Positions 8,784 to 18,800 of a stretch of DNA of 47,888 nucleotides are shown here, one piece after another; position 1 is the first letter of the stretch; the number at the start of each line of letters is the position of its first letter. A model generated the notes under the pieces. The model saw nothing but the letters and a program-made list of their open reading frames with translations, did no database searches and was not told the DNA's origin. A program made the position numbers and the translations under genes. Source of the DNA: Propionibacteriaceae bacterium (GTDB taxonomy: Bacteria; Actinomycetota; Actinomycetes; Propionibacteriales; Propionibacteriaceae); assembly GCA_031267645.1 (NCBI GenBank), contig JAIRYW010000044.1:1-47888 (forward strand). Direction: 5' to 3'.

Positions 8784-11700
8784 ATGACCACGAACCGTCG
8801 TCTGAAGGCCCAAGAGGTCGTCATCGTGTCCCCCCTGGAACAGCCCGATCCGGAATTGGCCTTGGCCGCCGCCCGAGCCGGGGCCGCTCCCATGTTGGCT
8901 CTGGGCCGGGACCTCACCGCCGCCCGGACCGCCTTGGAGCGATTGTCCGATTCAACCGCCGAACGGTTCGGAGTCAGTTTCGTCGTCCCTTTGCCGGGGT
9001 TGCGCTTGCCCGCCCAAGTGTCCCGGGCCCTGTTGCCGTGGGGGATGGAAGTCGATCTTCCCGACTGGGTCGAACCGTGTTGGCAGGTCCATGACGTCGA
9101 AGAGGCCGCGCAAGCTTTGGCGGCCGGGGCCAGTTCGATCGTGCTGAAGGGCAACGAAGGGGCCGGATTGGTCGGTTCTGAATCGACCTTCGTCCTGTTC
9201 CAGCGCATCGTCGAAGCCGCCGGCCAGGCGGGCGCACGACTGTTCGTCCAAGGCGGCGTGGGCGTCCACAGCGGGGCGGCCTACCTGAATTTGGGAGCCC
9301 ACGGCTTGGTCTTGGACTCCCAGATCGTGCTGTTGCCCGAGTGCCGGGTCCCGAAAGAACTCCAGGACCGTTTGGCTCGGCTCGACGCCAACTCCACCAT
9401 GCTGGTGGGCGGGCGCCGGGTGCTCAAATGGCCCGCCGGGCCCAAACTCGGCTCGGAAGCGACCCCGCAGGCGGTGGCCGCTCGGCTGGGCGGGCTCGAC
9501 CTGGAACACGATCTGATTCCTTTGGGACAGGACTTCGCTCTGGCCGGGGATTGGCGACGCCGATACGGTCGCTTGGACGCCTTGGTGCGCGCCATCCAAG
9601 AGGCCGCTTGGGGGCATGCCCGCCAGGCCCAGCGTCGCCCAGCTTTGCGCCGCGACAGCGAGTTGGCCCGGGCCCATGGCACGGCTCTGCCCATCGCCCA
9701 GGGCCCCATGGCACGGGTCTCCGACGAGCCAGAGTTCATCGCCGCCGTCTCCCAGGCCGGGGCCCTGCCGTTCCTGGCCATCGGCTTGGCCGACCCGGAG
9801 GCGACGACGGCTCTGGTCGAACGGACCGCCGCCCGTTTGGCCGGCCAGCCCTGGGGGGCGGGTCTGCTCGGGTTCATCCCACCGGCCCTGTTCGACGAAC
9901 AGGCTCGTCGGGTGGTCCAGGCCGCTCCGACCGCCGTGGTGATCGCGGGCGGCCGACCGGCCCAAGGCAAGCTCTTCGAACGAGCCGGCATAGCGGCCTT
10001 CTTACATGTGCCGTCAGCCACCTTGCTGTCCCAATACTTGAACGAGGGCGCCCGACGCTTCATTTTCGAGGGCCGGGAATCCGGCGGACACGTCGGACCG
10101 TTGCACTCGACCGTCCTGTGGGAACGTCAATTGCTGACGTTGCTCGATTTCCAGAAGCCGGACGACTTGGAGGCCTACTTCGCCGGGGGCGTCAACGACG
10201 CCTTGTCTTCGGCCTTCGTCTCGCTGATGGCGGCTCCGCTGGCGGCTCGCGGAGCCAAGGTCGGCGCCCTCATGGGCACGGCCTATCTGGCCACGGTCGA
10301 GGCGGTCGCCAGCGGGGCTATCACCCAAGATTTCCAAGACCAGGTCTTGTCCGCCCAGAGCACCGTCTTGTTGGAGTCGGTCCCAGGGCAGGAGACCAGG
10401 GCTTTGCCCACTCCGTTCACCGAGTTCTTCGAGGCCGAGAAACGACGGATCTCCGCCACCGCCGTCGAACCGTTGGACAAGCGTCGGGCCTTGGAGGAGC
10501 TGAACCTGGGCCGGGCCCGTATCGCCTCCAAAGGGACCGACCGGTCTGGTCCGTTGCCGCTGGCCCGCCGGCGGACGGAAGGCCTTTACATGTCGGGCGC
10601 GATCACTCCCTTGATCACGCGGGCGACCGACCTGGAACGGCTCCACCGCGCCGTCACCGACGACGCCGCCCAACTGTTGGCCGAGTTGGACGTGCCCCCG
10701 ACGCCGCCTAAGACCGCCGCCGGTGTCGAACCGATCGCCATCATCGGCTTGGCCGGAGTCTTCCCCGACGCCGCCGACGTGCATGAGTTCTGGCGCAATT
10801 GCCTGATCGGCCACGACGCCATCAGCGAGGTGCCTGTGGCCCGCTGGGACCCGGAGCAATTCTTCGACCCCGACAGCGACGACACCGACAAGGTGGTGAG
10901 TAAGTGGGGCGGCTTCATCGGGCCGACTGAATTCGATCCCTTGGAGTTCGGCATCGCGCCCGGTTCGATGCGGTCCATCGAAACCGCCCAGTTGATCTCG
11001 CTGATGGTGGCCAAGCGGGCCTTGCAAGACGCCGGCTACGCTGATCCGGCCCTGCCCATCTTGGAGGACACCTCGGTCATCTTCGGCGCCGTGGCCCAGG
11101 GCGAACTGGCCAACTCCTATGGTTCGCGCTCCGGGGTGCGCAGCCTGTTCGGCAGTTTGCCCCAGCGGGTCGACCAACAGTTGCCCAAGGTGGACGAGGA
11201 CTCCTTCGCCGGCATCTTGTCCAATGTCATCTCCGGGCGGATCGCCAACCGTTTGAACTGTCGGGGGCGTAATTTCACGGTCGACGCCGCCTGCGCCTCG
11301 TCCTTGGCCGCTCTCGACGTGGCCTGCAACGAGCTCTGGGCCGGCCGGGCCCGGATGGTCCTCTGCGGTGGGGCCGACTTGCACAACGGCATCGTCGATT
11401 ACGTCATGTTCAACGCCACGCGGGCGCTGTCCCGCCAGGGCCGCAGCGCCGCTTTCGACGAGTCCGGCGACGGACTGGCCCTGGGCGAGGGCGTCGGCGT
11501 CGTGGTGCTGAAACGCTTGTCCGACGCCGAGCGGGACCAGGACCGGATCTACGCCGTGGTCCGGGGCATCGACGGCTCCTCCGACGGCCGTTCGCTCGGT
11601 CTGACCGCCCCCAACATGTCGGGCCAGAGCCAGGCCCTGCGCCGGGCCTACCGCACCGCCGGAGTGTCGCCGGCCCAGCTGGGTCTGCTGGAGGCCCACG

Positions 11701-14700
11701 GCACCGGCACCGCGGTCGGGGATCGCACCGAGTTGGCCGCCCTGCAACAGGTCCTATTGGACGCCGGCGCCCTGCCCGGCCAAACCTGGATCGGTTCGGT
11801 CAAAACCCAGATCGGCCACACTAAGTCCGCCGCCGGTCTGGCGGGCACGATCCGGGCCGCTCTCAGCCTGTACCACGGCGTGATCCCGCCGACGCTGCAC
11901 TTGAAGCGTCCGGTGGCGGTCCACACCCCGGATCTGAGTCCGTTCCGTTTCAACGCCGGCGGGCACGCCACGGTCTGGCCAGCCGACCGGCGGGTGGCTG
12001 GCGTCAGCGGCTTCGGCTTCGGCGGCACCAATTTCCACGCCGTGCTGGAGAATTACGCCGAGGTGCCCGACCAGCCGATCATGGCCGCCTGGCCGCGTGA
12101 GCTGTTCGTCTTCCGGGGCCAGACCCGGGAGGCGGCCCAGGCCCGCCTGAGCCAGGTCTTGGAGGCGCACCGGGCCAACCCCAGACTGGTCTTGCGCGAC
12201 GTGTCCTACTCACTGTTCCGCCAGAGCGCGGAACCGGTCCAAATCGCCATCGTGTCCGGCTCTTGGAACAAACTGGTGGCCAAGATCGGCTTGGCCCTGG
12301 AGGGCAAGCCCGGGCCGGGCCTGTTCTACCGCGATCCTTGTCCGGGCAAGGTGGTCTTCCTCTTCTCCGGCCAAGGCAGCCAACGGGTCAACATGGCTCG
12401 GGAACTCTTCGTCATGTTCCCCCGTCTGCGCCACGCCCTGGCCCGGCACCCGGAGTACCAGAGCGTCGTCTTCCCCGACTCGCGCTTCGACGGCCCCGGC
12501 CGCCAAGCCCAGCGTCAAGCCGTCACTGACACCCGCAACGCCCAACCGCTGCTCGGTTTCGTGGACCTGGCCATCGCCGAGTTGCTGACTAGTTTGGGCG
12601 TCGTCCCCGACGCGGTGGCGGGCCACTCCTACGGCGAACTGCCGGCCCTGGTCCACGCCGGCGCCATCGATCCAGAGGATCTGCCGGCTCTGTCCCGCGC
12701 CAGGGCCGAGGCCATCTTGGCCCAGGTGGGCGACGACGCCGGGCGGATGGCGGCCGTCGCCGCCAGCGCCGAATCGGTTCAGACCCTGCTGGACGGAGTG
12801 GAGGGCGTCTGGGCCGTCAACTTCAACGCCCCGACCCAGACCGTCGTGGCCGGGACCAGCGCCGGCCTCGAGCAGTTCTTAGAACGTTGTCAAGCCCAAG
12901 GCGTCGAAGCCAAGCCGATCGAGGCCGCCTGCGCCTTCCACAGCCCCTTGTTGGCCGGGGCCGATGCGGCTTTCGGCGAGGCTTTGGCCGGGCTGGAGAT
13001 CGATCGCCCGCGGCTCACGGTGTGGTCCAACACCACCGCCCAGCCCTATCCGGACCAGCCCAGCCAGATCCGTCAGCGTTTGGCCGAGCACCTGGTCAAC
13101 CCGGTGCGGTTCGCCGAAGAGCTACGGGCCATGTACGACGACGGCGCCCGTGTCTTCATCGAGGCTGGACCGGGCGGCGTGTTGACCGGGCTGGTCGAGG
13201 CCACCTTGGACGATGTGGTGGCGATCCGGACCGAGCAGCGCGACGGTTTCGGACTGCGGACCTTCCTGCGCGCTCTGGGAAAGTACGCCGCCAGCGGCCG
13301 CGACTTCGACTACGAGCCGCTCTTCGCCGGCCGCGGCGCGAGAGCGCTGGATCTGGCCGACGCGGCCGGCCAGGCTCCGTCGGCCACCACCTGGGTGCTC
13401 GACGGCGTGGAGGCGCTGCCGCTGACGCAGTGGCGTGAACAAGGCGAACAGCACATCGCACGCGGATTCAACTACGACTTCGACGCTTTCGAGCGATTCA
13501 CGACGGAGAATGAGGAAATGGCACAGGTCCAGCCGAATAATAATTCCGAGGCGTTGGTCTTCGCCTACCTGCAGAACATGCGGGCCATGTTGGACGACCA
13601 ACGTGACGTCATGCTGGGCTACCTCGGCTACGGCCAGGCCTATGTCCCGGTCGGTGTCGACCAGGCGTCCGGCGGATACCCCGCCGCCCCCATCGGATAC
13701 CCGCCGGCGCCGGCTCTGGCTCCGCCGGCGGCTTGGCCGGCCCCGCCTCCGACGCCGCCTCTGGCCCAGCCCGGAGCGGTCCCGGCCGCGGCTCCGCCGC
13801 TGGACGTCCCGGCCGTCGCAACGGACCCCGGCGCCGCCCCCGCCGCCGTCGGGCTGCCTCGGATCGAGGATCTGTCGGCTGACCAACTGCGCGCGGTCAT
13901 CGTCGAGGTGGTGGCGGAGAAGACCGGCTACCCGGCCGACATGCTCGGATTGGACATGGATCTGGAAGCCGATCTGTCGATCGACTCGATCAAGCGTTTG
14001 GAGATCATCGGTTCGCTGGGGGAGCGCATGATCATTCCGGAGCCGGAGTCCGCTGACAGCGGCGAGGCGGTCTCCGCTTTGGAGAGGCTGACCGCCATCA
14101 AGACGCTGCGCGGCATGGTCGACTGGCTACAGGAGCTGGCCAGCGGCGAACCGGGGACGCCCGCCCCGGCGGCGGAGACCGTAGCGGCGGCGGAGACCGC
14201 CCCGTCTTCGGACGCCCCGACCGGGCCGGCCGTCCCGCCCCCGTCCGCCCCGGAGCCGACTCCAGCCCCGGTCGTCTCCCAAGACTCTCTGACCGCCGCC
14301 TTCCGCTCCTCGGCGGCTGGCGGCCGAGCGACCGAGATCACCCGCCTGAGCTGGCGGGTCGAGGCCTATCCGCTGGCTCAGACAGGTTCGCTCGACATCG
14401 GCGGGCAGCGCGTCGCCGTGGTCGACGACGGCTCCGGCCTGGCCAGCCGCATCGCCGCCGGTCTGACCGAACTCGGCGCCGTGCCCGTCCTGGTGGACGA
14501 TCCGACCACGCCCGAGTTGAGCCAATGCGACGCCCTGATCGGACTGGGAGCGGTCGCGACTGGGCGGTCCTGGTCGGTGGCCGACCTCTTCGCCCTGCTC
14601 AAAGGCATGGATTTGGAACGGGTGGCCTGGGTGCACGTCTTCGACGACACCCCGGGCGCTCTGCTGGACCGGCGGCTGACCGACTTGGAGCGGTTGTCCG

Positions 14701-15791
14701 GTCTGCCCGGTTTCCTCAAGACCCTGGCCCAGGAGTACCCCGGGATCAGGTTCAAAGCCGTCACCGGACTGACTGAATTCGACTTGGACACCATCGTCGA
14801 CACGGTCCTGGGCGAGGCGACCGACCCGGGCCTCTACCCGGAGGTCTACTACCGCGACGGTCAGCGCTGGCGCCATCTGCCCGAGGTCTCGGCTCTGGTC
14901 GAATCCGACCCGGTGGGCCAGATCGCGGAGCTGGAGGCCGAGTCGGTGGTGCTGGTGCTGGGCGGGGCGCAAGGCATCTCGCCTAGCTTGGTGGCCCAGG
15001 TGGCGGCCGCCAACCCCTGCCGCTACATCCTGGTCGGGCGCACCGAACGAGACCAGGCCGAGGCCGGCCGCTATCCCAGCGGGCTGAGCCGTGACCAGCT
15101 GCAACGCCACATCCTGGAGACCGACCGCCCGGCCAGCCCCAAGGAACTGAGCCAGCGAGTGGCCAAGGTGGCCAAGCTCTTGAGCGTCGAGGCCGCCTTG
15201 GCCTTGATCGAACAGGCCGGCGGACGGGCCGACTACATCAGCGCCGACCTGCGCGACGACCAAGCCCTGCGCCAGGTGGCCGAGCGGGTCAAAGCCGAGC
15301 ACGGACGGCTGGACGCCGTCTTCCACGCCGCCGGCGTCTTGGAGGACAAGCTGTTCAAGGACAAGACCTGGGACTCCTTCGAGCGGGTCTACGGCACCAA
15401 GACCGCCCCCTTGAAGGCGCTCGGCGAACTGGCCCGGGAGTTGCGCCTGGTGGTGTTCTTCTCCTCCATGGCGGCCGCCTTCGGCAACCGGGGCCAGTGC
15501 GACTACGCCGCCGGCAACTCGGCCCTGGACCAGGCCGCCCAGGTGCTGACGGCGGTCGGCCCGGCTCGGGCCCTGTCCATCGCCTGGGGGCCGTGGCAAG
15601 GGGCCGGCATGGTGTCGCCGGCGCTGGCGGCCGAGATGGGTCGGCGCGGGATCGATCTGATCCCGCTGGAGCAGGGGTCAAAGTTCTTCGCCCGGGAAGT
15701 GGCCCACGGCGCCGGCCCCGGCACGATGGCCTTGGCCGGCCCGGTCCAAGACATCCAGCGCTTCATCGACCACAGCCTGGCGACTCGCTGA
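8784..15791 (+). CDS. Iterative type I PKS/PUFA-like synthase subunit A: NPD-NPD-KS-AT-ACP-KR
   Basis: Megasynthase of 2335 aa. Domains in order: a degenerate nitronate monooxygenase/PfaD-like TIM barrel (about 12-215); a fuller one (about 300-555) with PIAQGPMARVSD and FEGRESGGHVGP, the FMN enoyl-reductase type; a ketosynthase (647-1090) with Cys837 in DAACASS plus EAHGTGT and KTQIGHTKSA; an acyltransferase (1187-1480) with GQGSQ and Ser1282 in GHSYGE; a Pro/Ala linker; one carrier domain (1695-1780) with LSIDSIKR and Ser1735; and a ketoreductase (2030-2285) with Tyr2241 in QCDYAAGN. It should extend an acyl chain with ketoreduction and probably enoyl reduction, while dehydration lies in subunit B. 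I chose ATG 8784 (GAAGGG just upstream, close spacing) because the upstream in-frame TTG adds residues unlike the domain. Subunit B follows after 10 nt. Confidence 0.9.
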   Translation: MTTNRRLKAQEVVIVSPLEQPDPELALAAARAGAAPMLALGRDLTAARTALERLSDSTAERFGVSFVVPLPGLRLPAQVSRALLPWGMEVDLPDWVEPCWQVHDVEEAAQALAAGASSIVLKGNEGAGLVGSESTFVLFQRIVEAAGQAGARLFVQGGVGVHSGAAYLNLGAHGLVLDSQIVLLPECRVPKELQDRLARLDANSTMLVGGRRVLKWPAGPKLGSEATPQAVAARLGGLDLEHDLIPLGQDFALAGDWRRRYGRLDALVRAIQEAAWGHARQAQRRPALRRDSELARAHGTALPIAQGPMARVSDEPEFIAAVSQAGALPFLAIGLADPEATTALVERTAARLAGQPWGAGLLGFIPPALFDEQARRVVQAAPTAVVIAGGRPAQGKLFERAGIAAFLHVPSATLLSQYLNEGARRFIFEGRESGGHVGPLHSTVLWERQLLTLLDFQKPDDLEAYFAGGVNDALSSAFVSLMAAPLAARGAKVGALMGTAYLATVEAVASGAITQDFQDQVLSAQSTVLLESVPGQETRALPTPFTEFFEAEKRRISATAVEPLDKRRALEELNLGRARIASKGTDRSGPLPLARRRTEGLYMSGAITPLITRATDLERLHRAVTDDAAQLLAELDVPPTPPKTAAGVEPIAIIGLAGVFPDAADVHEFWRNCLIGHDAISEVPVARWDPEQFFDPDSDDTDKVVSKWGGFIGPTEFDPLEFGIAPGSMRSIETAQLISLMVAKRALQDAGYADPALPILEDTSVIFGAVAQGELANSYGSRSGVRSLFGSLPQRVDQQLPKVDEDSFAGILSNVISGRIANRLNCRGRNFTVDAACASSLAALDVACNELWAGRARMVLCGGADLHNGIVDYVMFNATRALSRQGRSAAFDESGDGLALGEGVGVVVLKRLSDAERDQDRIYAVVRGIDGSSDGRSLGLTAPNMSGQSQALRRAYRTAGVSPAQLGLLEAHGTGTAVGDRTELAALQQVLLDAGALPGQTWIGSVKTQIGHTKSAAGLAGTIRAALSLYHGVIPPTLHLKRPVAVHTPDLSPFRFNAGGHATVWPADRRVAGVSGFGFGGTNFHAVLENYAEVPDQPIMAAWPRELFVFRGQTREAAQARLSQVLEAHRANPRLVLRDVSYSLFRQSAEPVQIAIVSGSWNKLVAKIGLALEGKPGPGLFYRDPCPGKVVFLFSGQGSQRVNMARELFVMFPRLRHALARHPEYQSVVFPDSRFDGPGRQAQRQAVTDTRNAQPLLGFVDLAIAELLTSLGVVPDAVAGHSYGELPALVHAGAIDPEDLPALSRARAEAILAQVGDDAGRMAAVAASAESVQTLLDGVEGVWAVNFNAPTQTVVAGTSAGLEQFLERCQAQGVEAKPIEAACAFHSPLLAGADAAFGEALAGLEIDRPRLTVWSNTTAQPYPDQPSQIRQRLAEHLVNPVRFAEELRAMYDDGARVFIEAGPGGVLTGLVEATLDDVVAIRTEQRDGFGLRTFLRALGKYAASGRDFDYEPLFAGRGARALDLADAAGQAPSATTWVLDGVEALPLTQWREQGEQHIARGFNYDFDAFERFTTENEEMAQVQPNNNSEALVFAYLQNMRAMLDDQRDVMLGYLGYGQAYVPVGVDQASGGYPAAPIGYPPAPALAPPAAWPAPPPTPPLAQPGAVPAAAPPLDVPAVATDPGAAPAAVGLPRIEDLSADQLRAVIVEVVAEKTGYPADMLGLDMDLEADLSIDSIKRLEIIGSLGERMIIPEPESADSGEAVSALERLTAIKTLRGMVDWLQELASGEPGTPAPAAETVAAAETAPSSDAPTGPAVPPPSAPEPTPAPVVSQDSLTAAFRSSAAGGRATEITRLSWRVEAYPLAQTGSLDIGGQRVAVVDDGSGLASRIAAGLTELGAVPVLVDDPTTPELSQCDALIGLGAVATGRSWSVADLFALLKGMDLERVAWVHVFDDTPGALLDRRLTDLERLSGLPGFLKTLAQEYPGIRFKAVTGLTEFDLDTIVDTVLGEATDPGLYPEVYYRDGQRWRHLPEVSALVESDPVGQIAELEAESVVLVLGGAQGISPSLVAQVAAANPCRYILVGRTERDQAEAGRYPSGLSRDQLQRHILETDRPASPKELSQRVAKVAKLLSVEAALALIEQAGGRADYISADLRDDQALRQVAERVKAEHGRLDAVFHAAGVLEDKLFKDKTWDSFERVYGTKTAPLKALGELARELRLVVFFSSMAAAFGNRGQCDYAAGNSALDQAAQVLTAVGPARALSIAWGPWQGAGMVSPALAAEMGRRGIDLIPLEQGSKFFAREVAHGAGPGTMALAGPVQDIQRFIDHSLATR

Positions 15792-15801
15792 GGAGCGGTC
15801 C

Positions 15802-18800
15802 ATGACAACGCCAGTCCAAGACATCGCCATCGTCGGCCTCTCCTTGGCTTGCCCGGGCGCCCAAACGGTGGGGGAGTTCTGGCGCAATCTGCGCGACGGC
15901 GTCGACTCCATCGTCGACACTCCTGAAGAGGTCATCGAAGAGGCCTACTTCAACGCCTCACAGGCCGGTCAGCCGGACCGCTTCGTCTGTCGTAAGGGTG
16001 GGTTCACGCAGTCCGGGATAGTCGATTCGATGCGCTTCGGAGTGCTGCCGGTGGTGGCCGAAGGGGCCGACCCCGACCAGCTGCTGTCGCTGATGTTGAC
16101 CGAACAGGCTCTGCACGACGCCGACGTCTTGGAGCGGGGTCTCCCGTTGCAGAACGCCGCCGTCATCATCGGGCGGGGTAATTTCGCCGGCGCGCCGCAA
16201 CTGCGGGCCACTGAGATCGTGCGCATGGCGGAACAGTTCACCGGACTGATCGGCCACGCTCTGCCCGAACTGACCGAAGCGCAGTTGGAGCGCATCCGTC
16301 GCGGCTACCAGAAACTGCACGGCCGTTATCGCGGCGACACCGCCACAGCCACGATGCCGAGCCTGGTGGCCTCGGTGGTGGCCCACCACTTCGACATGCA
16401 CGGCCCGGCCTGTGTCGTCGACGCCGCCTGCGCCTCTGGCATCGTCGCCCTGCAGCAGGGGGCCCAGCTGCTGACCAGCGGGGAGTGCGACCTGGCCGTG
16501 ATCGGCGGTATGCACACCCCGCACAGTTCGGTTTTCTGGAGCGCCTTCAACCTGATGGGGGCGCTCAGCCGCAATCAGCGGATCGCCCCTTTCAGCGCCG
16601 AGGCGGACGGTCTGTTGATCGGTCAAGGGGCCGGCTTCATGGTGATCAAGACCTTGGAACGGGCGGTGGCCGACCAAGACCGGATCTACGCCGTGGTCAA
16701 AGGCATCGCCGTCGGCTCCGACGGCGGCGGCCACTCGCTGCTGACCACCGACGTCGAGGGCCAGTCCCGAGTCCTGCGGCGGGCCTGGCGGCAGTCCGGC
16801 CTCGATCCGGCTGACGTGTCCTACATCGAGGCCCATGGCACCGGCACGCCGGTCGGTGACGCCACTGAGATCGAGACGCTGACCCAAGTCTTCGGCGACC
16901 AGTCGGCCCGACGGGCCTATCTCGGCTCGGTCAAGTCCAATATCGGCCACCTGATGCCGGCGGCCGGAGCGATGGGTCTGATCAAGACCGCCTTGGCCCT
17001 GTTCCACCGCCAGATCCCACCCACCTTGCACTGTCAGCGGCCGCGTTCGGAACTGCTCCGATCCAGATTCGAGGCCGTGTCAGAGGTGGTCGACTGGGAA
17101 GCGGCGGGACTGCCGCTGATCGCCGGGGTGGACGCTTTCGGTTTCGGCGGGATCAACGCCCACGCCGTGTTGACCGCTTACGAGGAGCCGCCTCGTCAGC
17201 GGGCCCGCTATCGGGCCGCCCGGCGCCGTCACGACGCCTTGGCCGTCTACGCCTTCGCCGCCCCCGATCAGGCCGGATTGCTGGCCAAGATCGATTTCAG
17301 AGCCAACCCCAGCCGGGTCGGCGGCTGGCTGGGCCAAGACTCGGACCGTTACCGGCTGGTCGTCTTCGATCCCACGCCGGAGCGGATGGACCAAGCCATC
17401 GAGATCGTCAGGCGGGACCAGCCCTGGCTGGGACGCGGCGACATCTGGTTCACCAACCAGCCGCTGCTGGCCGACGGCGGTCAGATGGCCTTCATGTTCC
17501 CGGGCTGGAACGACAACGTCCCCGTGGAGCACGAGTCCGTCGAGGACGAGCTGGGCCTGGTCTGGTCCGGCCGTGAGGTGGAGGACGACGAACTGGGCTA
17601 CCACCGGCGCAGCATGGACCTCTTCAGCGCCTCTCAGTTCATCGACCAGGCGCTGCGGACGACTGGGGTGGAGGCGGACCTGTACACCGGGCACTCGGTC
17701 GGCGAATGGCACGCCGCCCGGGCCTGCGGCATGCTCGACCAGAGCTTCGACCAGTCCAACACCGACTTCTCCGACAAATACTTCGGGGCGGTGTCGCTTT
17801 CCGAACTGCCCGACTGCCATTTGCTGGCCGTGTCCGGCGGTCTGACCCCAGCCCAATGGGACGCCCTCGTCGAGTCGATCCCGGGGGTCTACCTCCCCAA
17901 CGACAACTGCCCCAGTCAGAAGGTGCTGTGCGTCCTGCCGCCGGCCCTGGACCAGCTGACCGCTCGACTGACCGCCGCCGGCTGCCGTTTCCAAACCCTG
18001 CCCTGGTCGACCATCATCCACACGTCGCTGATGGAGCCCTTCAAGGACTATTCGTCCGAGGCCATGGGCGGGGTGGCGGTCCACCCCGGCCGCGTCCCCC
18101 TTTGGTCCGCCATCACCTTGGCCCCGGTGGCGGCGGACGGGCGCGACGCGGCCGAGGTCTTCGGCAGTGAGCTGAGGCGGCCGGTCCGGTTCCGCCAGTT
18201 GATCGAGCGGCTGTACGACGAGGGCGTGCGGGTGTTCGTCCAGGTCGGCGTCGGCACTCTGCCCGGTTTCGTGGACGACACTCTGCGGGACCGGCCCCAC
18301 GTCGCCCTGCCCTCGCTCAGCCCCCGGCGTCCGGCGATCGAACAACTGCGTCGAGTCCACGCCATGCTCTATGTCATGGGGGGAGCGGCCGACCTGGATT
18401 TCATGGGCATGGGACCGATCCACCGCAGCTTGAAGAGCGCTCATCTGCTGCCGCGCGGCTACCCGCTGATGGTCAAGTTGGACGAGTTGGACGAGATCCT
18501 GGCCGGGTTCGGACCTAAGACGGATGGCTCCGGCGCGGCTTCGCCGGGCGGTGTTCCGTCCGCCGACCGGACGCTGATCGCTGTGCCGGCTGAGGCCGAC
18601 CCCGCTCTGCGCGCTCTGGACGACAACGTGCGGGCGGCGCTGGACGGTCAGGAGCAGGTGGTCCAGGCCTGGCGGGGGACTCCTGTCGCCGCCGCACGAC
18701 GGGTGATCGCGCCGCGTGGCTTCAGCCGCGGCCTGGCCGCGGGCTGGCTAGCGCCACCGCCGGACCAGGTCCGGGCCACGGGCCCGCAGCGGCCGTTGGC

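Noticed and set aside
13640-13830. Pro/Ala-rich stretch as a tandem DNA repeat
   Set aside because: It is an in-frame flexible linker before the carrier domain, with no regular repeat unit. The same applies to 18800-18970 in subunit B.
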